From: Bryobacteraceae bacterium | GTDB lineage: Bacteria; Acidobacteriota; Terriglobia; Bryobacterales; Bryobacteraceae | DNA length: 6,303 nucleotides | Direction of reading: 5' to 3' | Assembly (NCBI GenBank): GCA_014379815.1 | Contig: JACMLA010000341.1 | Location: 1 to 6,303 of the forward strand | Part shown: positions 1 through 5,594 of the stretch, piece after piece | Position numbering within the stretch: position 1 is the stretch's first letter | How the letters are laid out: the number at the start of each line of letters is the position of its first letter | The notes under the pieces: generated by a model | Database searches by the model: none | Told to the model about the DNA's origin: nothing | Seen by the model: the letters and a program-made list of their open reading frames with translations, nothing else | Made by a program: the position numbers and the translations under genes

Positions 1-657
1 GCGATCGTGCGAGATCAGGACGAACGCGTTGGGATAACTGGTCAGGTAGTCTTCGAGCCAGTTACGGGCTTCCAGATCGAGGTGGTTCGTTGGCTCGTCC
101 AACAGGAGAACGTCGGGCTTTTGAAGAAGCAGTTTGGCAAGAGCAATGCGCATCTGCCAGCCCCCTGAGAACTCCTCGGTCCTCCGGTGCCAGTCCTCTT
201 TAGGAAACCCAAGTCCATTCAGAACTGTTCCCACGTGTGCCTCGAGAGCATAGCCGTCACGGGCCTGAAACTCGGAATCGATGCGATGGAACCGCTCGGC
301 CACCGCGGCGTACTCTTCGGACGCCGGATCGAGATCGGCCATTCGGTGCATCAGTTCTTCAAGTTCCCGCTCCATTTCATGAAGGTTCTCGAAGACCGAC
401 AGACATTCGGCGAACACCGTGCGACCGGATAACTGCAAGCCATCCTGAGGCAGGTAGCCGGTGGTCAGACCTTTCATGACGTTGACAGACCCGTAGTCCA
501 GCGAATCCATGCCGCCGACAATTTTGAGCAGAGTTGATTTTCCCGTGCCGTTGCCGCCGACGATGCCAACACGGTCCTTAGGCGTGAGGAGCCAGTCAAG
601 ACCTTCGAACAGAAGCTTTGGACCAAAGCGCTTACCCGCGCCGGAGAGCTGAATCAT
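1..657 (-). CDS. ABC-F family ATP-binding protein (Uup/EttA type), N-terminal part, truncated by window edge
   Basis: The reverse strand from ATG 657 reads 219 residues and is still open at base 1, so the C-terminal half is outside the window. It is the first ATPase domain of an ABC-F protein. Visible motifs are Walker A GGNGTGKST (residues 34-42), Q-loop YLPQ (68-71), signature FSGGWQMR (163-170), Walker B LLLDEPTNHLD (184-194) and switch histidine in LISHDR (214-219). The FSGGW signature and DEPTNHLD are typical of ABC-F proteins. These are soluble twin-ATPase proteins that act at the ribosome (translation factors such as EttA, or antibiotic-resistance proteins) rather than in transport, and no membrane segment is seen. 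The charged, Glu-rich stretch at about 92-120 lies where ABC-F proteins carry the arm subdomain. A Shine-Dalgarno-like AAAGAGG lies 10 nt before the ATG. The gene is divergent from the M28 peptidase gene. Family assignment is firm; the subfamily cannot be fixed without the linker and second domain. Confidence 0.93.
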   Translation of the reverse strand, partial: MIQLSGAGKRFGPKLLFEGLDWLLTPKDRVGIVGGNGTGKSTLLKIVGGMDSLDYGSVNVMKGLTTGYLPQDGLQLSGRTVFAECLSVFENLHEMERELEELMHRMADLDPASEEYAAVAERFHRIDSEFQARDGYALEAHVGTVLNGLGFPKEDWHRRTEEFSGGWQMRIALAKLLLQKPDVLLLDEPTNHLDLEARNWLEDYLTSYPNAFVLISHDR

Positions 658-720
658 GGGGGAAGTGCCTCTTTCAGTTTCCCACGCAAAGCACAGACCG
701 GCTGCGTTATCGTGAGGGCA
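658..720. other. Divergent intergenic region between ABC-F and M28 peptidase genes
   Basis: This 63-bp gap must hold the 5' ends of two divergent genes unless promoters lie inside the coding regions. I see no convincing -35/-10 pair on either strand. The best elements are TATCGT (708-713, plus strand), which fits the loose TANNNT form, and GATAAC (706-711, minus strand), which matches 4 of 6 bases of the -10 consensus. The two overlap. No inverted repeat that would suggest an operator was noticed. Confidence 0.4.
668..674 (-). promoter_or_regulatory. Ribosome binding site for the ABC-F gene
   Basis: On the reverse strand the sequence is AAAGAGG, followed by 10 nt and the ATG at 657. It supports the chosen start. 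The spacing is slightly long for a Shine-Dalgarno site. Confidence 0.45.
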
Positions 721-2127
721 ATGTCTCTTCGTATCCAGGCGGCTTTGCTGGTCGCCTGCATCTTCCCTTCCCTGCATGCTGCGGAACCCGGTGCAGCGCG
801 TTTGAAAAAGGACGTGCAGTATCTGGCGTCAGACAAGCTAAAAGGCCGGGGAGTTGGAACGCCGGGGCTGGAGTCCGCTGCAGAATATATCGCACACCGG
901 TTCTGGCAGATCGGCTTGCAACCCGGCACGGCGGGTGGGTGGTTTCAGCGTGTGCCGGTCACGACAGTCGAGGCGGGAGACATCAGCCTGACAATCGGGA
1001 TTGCTTCAAAAAAGCTGGCGCTTTCCAACACCAGCGCGAAGGCGCTTGTGGCCGGCCCTGTATCTGTCACGGACGCGGAAGTGGTCAAACTGGACCGGGA
1101 CTATTTGCGGACTTTAAAGCGAGGCGAGCTCAGGGGCAAAGTAGGCATTACCTCGGACTTCGGGATCGCGCAAAGATCGCAGTCGGCCGCGCCGGAGCTG
1201 GTGGTTGTCGCTTCCGCCAAAGCAGCGGAAATGATGACGATGATGCCTGCCGATATCCCCGGCATCGAGGGTGACGATTCGAGGTTTCCGATCACCGCTC
1301 TGGTGACGGCGGATCCTGATTTCTCGAAGCTGGTTGACGAATCATCGGCGGGTCTTGTGAAAGACGCCAAATCGAGCGCTGTGGTGCAAGGAGGGAGACG
1401 GAACTATCAAATCCGAAACGTTCTTGGCCTTTTACCCGGTTCGGACCCTGTTCTGAAGAATACCTACATCATTGTCAGCGCGCATTACGATCATCTTGGG
1501 GAAACCACCGGCGGGCCTGACTCTATCAGGAACGGGGCTAATGACGATGCCAGCGGAGTTGCCGCGATGCTCGGCGTGGCCCAGAGACTCATCAGAGCGA
1601 ACCCGAGACCCCGTCGTTCGATTTTGTTTGCTGCGTGGACGGGAGAGGAAAGCGGAGGGCTTGGGTCACGCTTCTACGCGCGTCACCCCATTTATCCATT
1701 GCAGCAGACGGTAGCGAACATCAATATCGAACAAATCGGGCGGTACGACGGGGAAGGAGGAGCCGGTCCGAAACGCGTCTTCATGACGGGCTACGGCTAT
1801 TCCACGCTCGGAACTATGATGACGACGGCGGCGCAGACGGTGGGCGTCGAAGCGTACGCGGGACCGGATGCTTTCTTTGCCCGGAGCGACAATGTCTTCC
1901 TGGCCGAAGCGGGCGTGCCGGCGCATACTATAGGCGCGTCGCTGGAATTTCCGGACTATCACAAAGTGTCCGATTCGGCGGACAAGCTCGACTACGACAA
2001 TATGGCGGTGCTTACCAGAGCGGTTGCCGCTACGGTGCAGGCGGTCGCGAACTCTTCAGACGAGCCGGCCTGGAGCACGACGGTCAAGGCAGTGGAACCG
2101 TATCGTAAGGCCAGAGGTAAATCCTGA
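721..2127 (+). CDS. Secreted M28 family zinc metallopeptidase (aminopeptidase-like)
   Basis: The product is 468 residues from ATG 721. An N-terminal hydrophobic stretch (about residues 5-18, ending SLHA then AEPG) looks like a signal peptide, so the enzyme probably acts in the periplasm or outside the cell. Residues 80-225 fill the place where many M28 enzymes carry a PA-like insert. The catalytic domain follows, with all five expected metal ligands and the general base: SAHYDHLG (His255), NGANDDASG (Asp275), WTGEES (Glu309/Glu310), NINIEQIGR (Glu337) and DYHKVSD (His414). M28 enzymes are two-zinc aminopeptidases or carboxypeptidases; the substrate here cannot be read. The fourth ligand is Glu where Asp is more usual. 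Start choice is open: GTG 712 adds MRA, and the GAGGG before ATG 721 is only 2 nt away, too close for normal use. Its TGA overlaps the ATG of the YceH gene by one base, so the two are probably co-transcribed and translationally coupled. Confidence 0.93.
   Translation: MSLRIQAALLVACIFPSLHAAEPGAARLKKDVQYLASDKLKGRGVGTPGLESAAEYIAHRFWQIGLQPGTAGGWFQRVPVTTVEAGDISLTIGIASKKLALSNTSAKALVAGPVSVTDAEVVKLDRDYLRTLKRGELRGKVGITSDFGIAQRSQSAAPELVVVASAKAAEMMTMMPADIPGIEGDDSRFPITALVTADPDFSKLVDESSAGLVKDAKSSAVVQGGRRNYQIRNVLGLLPGSDPVLKNTYIIVSAHYDHLGETTGGPDSIRNGANDDASGVAAMLGVAQRLIRANPRPRRSILFAAWTGEESGGLGSRFYARHPIYPLQQTVANINIEQIGRYDGEGGAGPKRVFMTGYGYSTLGTMMTTAAQTVGVEAYAGPDAFFARSDNVFLAEAGVPAHTIGASLEFPDYHKVSDSADKLDYDNMAVLTRAVAATVQAVANSSDEPAWSTTVKAVEPYRKARGKS
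2113..2117 (+). promoter_or_regulatory. Ribosome binding site for the YceH gene
   Basis: AGAGG lies inside the last codons of the peptidase gene, 9 nt before ATG 2127. It supports this start and lets the downstream gene be initiated by ribosomes finishing the upstream one. Confidence 0.6.
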
Positions 2128-2768
2128 TGCTGATCCTCGACAGGGTTGAGGTGCGAATCCTAGGATGCCTGATTGAGAAAGATATCACCACGCCCGAGTA
2201 TTACCCCATGACCCTGAACGCTCTGGTGAACGCGTGCAATCAGAAATCGAATCGGGAACCGGTTGTTGCGTGGGATGAGGACCTGGTTGCGGAAGGAATC
2301 GACACGCTGCGCGCGAAGAAGCTTCTGGGATCGCTTACCGGTGCCGGGAATCGCGTCCCGAAGTACAGTCACCTGATTCAACAGGTCTTGAACCTTGGAC
2401 GCCGTGAGGTCGCGGTTCTCTGCGAGCTGATGCTTCGGGGGCCGCAGACATCGGGTGAGTTGCGGGATCGTGCAAGCAGGATGCACCGGTTTTCTGATAT
2501 GGACGAGGTGGAGGCCTGTCTGGCGCGCCTGAATGAGCACCCGGCAGGCTCGATGGTGAAACAGCTCCCAAGGCAGGCCGGCCGTAAGGAACCGCGTTAT
2601 GCGCACCTTCTGAGTGGAGAGCCGGTAATCCCGAGCCAGCCGGATTCAGCGGACGGTGCTATGGAATTGACGTCGCCTCTGGCTGACCGGGTGGAGGCGC
2701 TCGAAGCCGATGTTCGTGAGCTTCGGGCACTGCTGCTGCGAGTTACTTCCGAACTTGGTATTTCTTAG
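2127..2768 (+). CDS. yceH: YceH/UPF0502 (DUF480) winged-helix protein
   Basis: The product is 213 residues, close to the usual family length. The family hallmarks are easy to see: GCLIEKDITTPEYYP (13-27), LNALVNACNQKSNREPV (30-46), GNRVPKYSH (74-82), LMLRGPQTSGELR (101-113) and a later LPRQAGRKEPRYAHLL (147-162). DUF480 proteins fold as two tandem winged-helix domains, a DNA-binding-like fold, but the biological role of YceH is not established. A hydrophilic linker (about 165-183) leads to a C-terminal heptad-like helix (about 185-205, ADRVEALEADVRELRALL) that is probably a coiled coil for self-association. It is cytoplasmic, with no signal or membrane segment. The ATG overlaps the stop of the M28 peptidase gene, suggesting one transcript. 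It could be a regulator of its neighbour, but nothing in the sequence shows that. Family assignment is strong. Confidence 0.93.
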   Translation: MLILDRVEVRILGCLIEKDITTPEYYPMTLNALVNACNQKSNREPVVAWDEDLVAEGIDTLRAKKLLGSLTGAGNRVPKYSHLIQQVLNLGRREVAVLCELMLRGPQTSGELRDRASRMHRFSDMDEVEACLARLNEHPAGSMVKQLPRQAGRKEPRYAHLLSGEPVIPSQPDSADGAMELTSPLADRVEALEADVRELRALLLRVTSELGIS

Positions 2769-2791
2769 TTATTTCATTCGCCTTCTGCGTA

Positions 2792-2797
2792 TATGAT
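2792..2797 (+). promoter_or_regulatory. Candidate -10 element for a leaderless kinase mRNA
   Basis: TATGAT differs from the TATAAT consensus by one base. It ends 6 nt before ATG 2804, so transcription would begin at or within a base or so of the start codon. No Shine-Dalgarno sequence is seen before this ATG. At a 17-bp spacing the -35 position holds TTATTT, a poor match. The arrangement fits known leaderless promoters (TANNNT just upstream of the ATG). The call is inference from position and sequence only. Confidence 0.4.
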
Positions 2798-2803
2798 CGA
2801 ACT

Positions 2804-3862
2804 ATGTCGCAAGGGGTGGGCGCCGTTTCCGGTCCGTGGCAATCGCTAGCCGAGACAGCTGCAGCCGCCATGCTGTGGGTGAACTCGGAGGCCGAAATCC
2901 TGGGTGCCAATGCCGCTGCAATTGCGCTGACCGGTTTTGACGCTGCGGCGTTAACCAAACAGGCTCTGTTCGACCTGATCGGAACGAACCGAAAGCGCGG
3001 AGAGTTTCTGGAAGAGGTCCGTAAGCGCGGGATCTGCCCTCTTGCAGGCCTGCTGCGATGTTCGGATGGCACTATGGTTCCGGTCGAAGGTACGGTGAGT
3101 TCCACCGGGAAGGCGGAAGAGGGTCAGTCCCTCGTGATCCTCGGGAGAGGTACAGAGACCCAGCGCTTAACACAAGCTGCTGAGCGCGCCAACGCGGAGT
3201 TGCAACAGTTCGCATTTACCGTTTCGCACGATTTGAAAGCTCCGCTTCGGTCGGTGAAGTCTTTCTCGGAACTTCTCTCACGCCGGTACAAGGACAAGCT
3301 CGACCAGGACGCAGCGGACTACCTGGCTTACATCGTCGGAGGTGCGCGGGAGATCGAGCAACTCCTCAACGATGTTGTCGGTTATTCGCAGGCTGGGCGG
3401 GAAGACAAGACCCGACTGCAGGATCTGGACACCACTGGCGTGCTTCAGTGGGCGATGATGAATGTCGATGCAATGGCAAAGCAAACCGAGGCAACGATTA
3501 CGTCGGATCCGCTTCCTTCGCTTCATGCGGACCAGGCTCAGCTGGCGCTGATTTTTCAGCACGTGCTGACCAACGCGATGAAGTTTCGGGCAGACGAAGC
3601 GCCAAAGATTCACGTGTCCTCCCGTCCGGCAAACAATGGCTTTGTGGAGATTGCTATTGCCGACAATGGTACCGGTATCGACCCGCAGTACCACGAGAGA
3701 ATCTTTGGAGTATTCAAACGACTGGTAGGAAAAGAAGTGCCTGGCACCGGCATCGGACTTGCGATTTGCCGCAAGATCGTAGAGGCCCAGGGCGGACGAA
3801 TGTGGGTTGATTCCGAGGCAGGCAGGGGAAGCGTGTTTCGCTTTACGTTGCCAGCGGCATGA
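2804..3862 (+). CDS. Soluble PAS-domain sensor histidine kinase
   Basis: The product is 352 residues with no membrane segment or signal peptide, so it is a cytoplasmic sensor. A single PAS-like domain occupies about 12-115, seen in LWVNSEAEILGANAAAIALTG (24-44) and DGTMVPVEGTVS (88-99). A short helix (about 118-135) leads to the HisKA domain with H-box FAFTVSHDLKAPLR (phospho-acceptor His142). The HATPase domain follows: N-box with Asn257 in LTNAMKF, G1 DNGTGID (287-293), F-box FGVF (301-304) and G2 GTGIGLAI (314-321). All residues needed for autophosphorylation are present. The HisKA style (SHDLKAPLRSV, RYKDKLDQDA) resembles the soluble phytochrome-like kinases. The kinase has no receiver domain and no response regulator is encoded within the window, so its partner is unknown. 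It begins 35 bp after the YceH stop. Its TGA overlaps the next ATG (ATGA, 3859-3862), coupling it to the alpha/beta hydrolase. The ligand of the PAS domain cannot be predicted. Confidence 0.94.
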   Translation: MSQGVGAVSGPWQSLAETAAAAMLWVNSEAEILGANAAAIALTGFDAAALTKQALFDLIGTNRKRGEFLEEVRKRGICPLAGLLRCSDGTMVPVEGTVSSTGKAEEGQSLVILGRGTETQRLTQAAERANAELQQFAFTVSHDLKAPLRSVKSFSELLSRRYKDKLDQDAADYLAYIVGGAREIEQLLNDVVGYSQAGREDKTRLQDLDTTGVLQWAMMNVDAMAKQTEATITSDPLPSLHADQAQLALIFQHVLTNAMKFRADEAPKIHVSSRPANNGFVEIAIADNGTGIDPQYHERIFGVFKRLVGKEVPGTGIGLAICRKIVEAQGGRMWVDSEAGRGSVFRFTLPAA

Positions 3863-4494
3863 CCGAGATCGTCTCTCAGGACCTGATCCGCGGCACGCTG
3901 CACCACGCTGTCGGCGGAGAACACTCGAGGCCAGCCGGAGGAGTTGTCATCGGTCACGGAGCCTCGTCGAATTCCGACGCCAAGCTGATTGTGGCTCTTG
4001 CGGAAGCATTTGCCCAGGCCGGCTTTCCTGCGCTTCGGATCGATCTGCCATTCCGGCAAAATCGGGTGAAGGGCCCACCACATCCATCAGGCGGGGCTAA
4101 AGACCGGGAGGGAATCCGGGCAGCACTCGAGCTGATGAAGCGCGATGGAAAAGTGTACTATGCAGGCCATTCGTATGGCGGGCGTATGGGGAGCATGGTC
4201 GCGGCCGAGGATCCTGCCGCCTGCAGTGCATTGCTGCTTTTGTCGTACCCTTTGCACCCGCCTGGACGCGCGACTCAGTTGCGAACGCAGCATTTTTCCC
4301 AGATTCTGAGACCGACGCTGTTTGTGCATGGCACGCGTGACCCCTTCGGCACTCCCGACGAATTGCGCGAAGCTCTGGTTCTGATTCCATCCCACACCGA
4401 GCTGTACCTGGCGCACGGTGCAGGCCATGAGTTGAAGCCAGTGCTGGAAGATCCTGGCGAGGTGGTTCAGCGATTTGGGATTCTCGCTACGTAG
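3859..4494 (+). CDS. Alpha/beta hydrolase of the TEX30/KANL3 type (dienelactone-hydrolase-like)
   Basis: The product is 211 residues, a compact alpha/beta hydrolase without lid or signal peptide, so presumably cytoplasmic. VVIGHGASSN (29-38) is the oxyanion-side HG motif, GHSYGGRM (103-110) is the nucleophile elbow with Ser105, GTRDPFG (158-164) carries the acid Asp161, and HGAGHELKP (186-194) carries His190. The segment SYPLHPPGRATQLR (129-142) is characteristic of the TEX30/KANL3-like bacterial family, often annotated simply as alpha/beta family hydrolase. The catalytic triad is intact, so it is probably an active esterase or related hydrolase; the substrate is unknown. The start is fixed by the ATGA overlap with the histidine kinase gene. 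No Shine-Dalgarno sequence is evident, consistent with translational coupling. Its 3' end overlaps the convergent propeller gene by 28 bp. Confidence 0.9.
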   Translation: MTEIVSQDLIRGTLHHAVGGEHSRPAGGVVIGHGASSNSDAKLIVALAEAFAQAGFPALRIDLPFRQNRVKGPPHPSGGAKDREGIRAALELMKRDGKVYYAGHSYGGRMGSMVAAEDPAACSALLLLSYPLHPPGRATQLRTQHFSQILRPTLFVHGTRDPFGTPDELREALVLIPSHTELYLAHGAGHELKPVLEDPGEVVQRFGILAT

Positions 4495-5594
4495 ACTTGC
4501 GTGGTGCCGGTCCGGTCGCTGGCAAAGGCAATTCTGCTTTCGTCGCGCGACCACGAAGGATGGGGATGGGTCCACTGAGGCCCGTAAACGGTGTCGACTT
4601 TTGCTTCCATCCAGCTCAACGTTCCGCCGGAGTTTGCCCCGCTGATGGCGCGCTCGAAGTCCTCTGCCAGAGCGTAGCGCGACTCCTTCCACTGGGAGCC
4701 GCCGTTCGAGGCACTCGACTGGCACACGTCTTTGATTTCTAATGTAGAGACGTCGATGATCTGGATGCCGCGATCGGGATAGTTCGTGTCGAACAGAACC
4801 TGAGTACCCGAAGAGTTGGGTGCAATATGCCAGGCATTATGTTCCGCGATGGACGTTATCGCACGCGTCGTCCAGTCCATACGGCAGAGCCGTTGGGGCC
4901 AGATCGTAAAAACCAGATCACCGGTCTTGCCGAGGAAAGTTTCGTGGACCACGAACTCATCGTTGCCGTGCTGATAGAGGCACTCCAGAGCCGTGCCGTC
5001 GCGGCGAACACGATGCATTCTGGGAGCGGGATCTCCTGCAAACTCGATCCATTCCGGCTCCAAAGGGTGGAACTGGGGATGGATACAAGTCCGGTCAAAC
5101 GGGATCTGAATCCATCCGGTACCGTCGAGTTTTCCAACCACGAGACCCTGAAAGAAGCCTGATTTGAAGGCAGCGGTAGCCCATTCGCCGTCGGGAGACA
5201 GCGAGCACTCGCCGAACTGGGCGCGGGGCACTTCGATGACAAGCCGCTCCTCGAGGGTGTCGAGCTGGATTGCCCACAGGCTGCCACCGCGCGTGAATAC
5301 GATTTCGTTTGTCTGCTCCCGAAACGCCGGGGAAAACGGGTGAATCGGTACTCCGTCGGTAAGTTGCTTCAGACTTCCGTCCTGCAGGGAAGCCAGCCAG
5401 AGCTGCGGGGCCGCTGTCCGATAGGAGACGAAGAACAACTCCCGGTCGCCCGGGAGAAACGAACTCTGCAGGAAGTAGCTGGGATGCTGGATCGTAGGAT
5501 GGCTGGTGATCTGAAGGATGCTTGTGCCGGTGACAGCATCTGGCGAGTCAAACCACTCTGCGGGAACGACCGCGCCCTTCCGGCCTTCGGTCAT
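4467..5594 (-). CDS. Oligogalacturonate-lyase-like (PL22) seven-bladed beta-propeller protein
   Basis: The product is 375 residues, close to the roughly 390 of known oligogalacturonate lyases, with no signal peptide, matching their cytoplasmic location. The N-terminus (DAVTGTSILQIT, 19-30, then HPSYFLQSSF, 37-46) resembles the family start. Propeller-blade repeats follow, such as DRELFFVSYRTAAPQLWL and ESRIAFASDRTGTTQVYV. From memory, the Yersinia PL22 enzyme binds Mn through His287, Gln350, His353 and His355 and uses His242 and Arg217 in catalysis. Their apparent counterparts here are His256, Gln340, His343, His345 (PQWTHPHPSW), His217 (VVHETF) and Arg192 (PRMHRV). The 25-residue gap between Arg and His and the QxxHxH pattern are both kept. 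Such enzymes cleave short unsaturated or saturated galacturonides by beta-elimination in pectin breakdown. No other pectin gene is near, so the substrate may differ. The start codon overlaps the stop of the upstream methyltransferase gene (ATGA), and no clear ribosome binding site is present. Confidence 0.82.
   Translation of the reverse strand: MTEGRKGAVVPAEWFDSPDAVTGTSILQITSHPTIQHPSYFLQSSFLPGDRELFFVSYRTAAPQLWLASLQDGSLKQLTDGVPIHPFSPAFREQTNEIVFTRGGSLWAIQLDTLEERLVIEVPRAQFGECSLSPDGEWATAAFKSGFFQGLVVGKLDGTGWIQIPFDRTCIHPQFHPLEPEWIEFAGDPAPRMHRVRRDGTALECLYQHGNDEFVVHETFLGKTGDLVFTIWPQRLCRMDWTTRAITSIAEHNAWHIAPNSSGTQVLFDTNYPDRGIQIIDVSTLEIKDVCQSSASNGGSQWKESRYALAEDFERAISGANSGGTLSWMEAKVDTVYGPQWTHPHPSWSRDESRIAFASDRTGTTQVYVARIPNR

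Noticed and set aside
187..479. Two plus-strand open frames of about 80 residues
   Set aside because: Both are antisense shadows of the ABC-F gene, whose Walker and signature motifs run through the whole region on the minus strand.
1229..1247. Short ATGATG/ACGATGATG run in the M28 gene
   Set aside because: It encodes the in-frame Met-rich segment EMMTMMP and is too short to call a repeat element.
618..1274. 218-residue open frame on the plus strand
   Set aside because: It covers the ABC-F start, the intergenic gap and the M28 gene in another frame. The M28 frame holds the signal peptide and zinc motifs; this one has low-complexity Gly/Arg/Cys-rich sequence.
4500..4535. Possible hairpin after the hydrolase stop (TGCC...GGCA)
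   Set aside because: The stem is short and mismatched, has no following U-tract, and lies in the coding end of the propeller gene, so it is not called a terminator.
4087..4725. 212-residue open frame on the minus strand
   Set aside because: It lies antisense to the hydrolase and out of frame within the propeller gene, both of which have clear family motifs. Its own sequence is rich in Arg, Cys and His without any recognisable domain.
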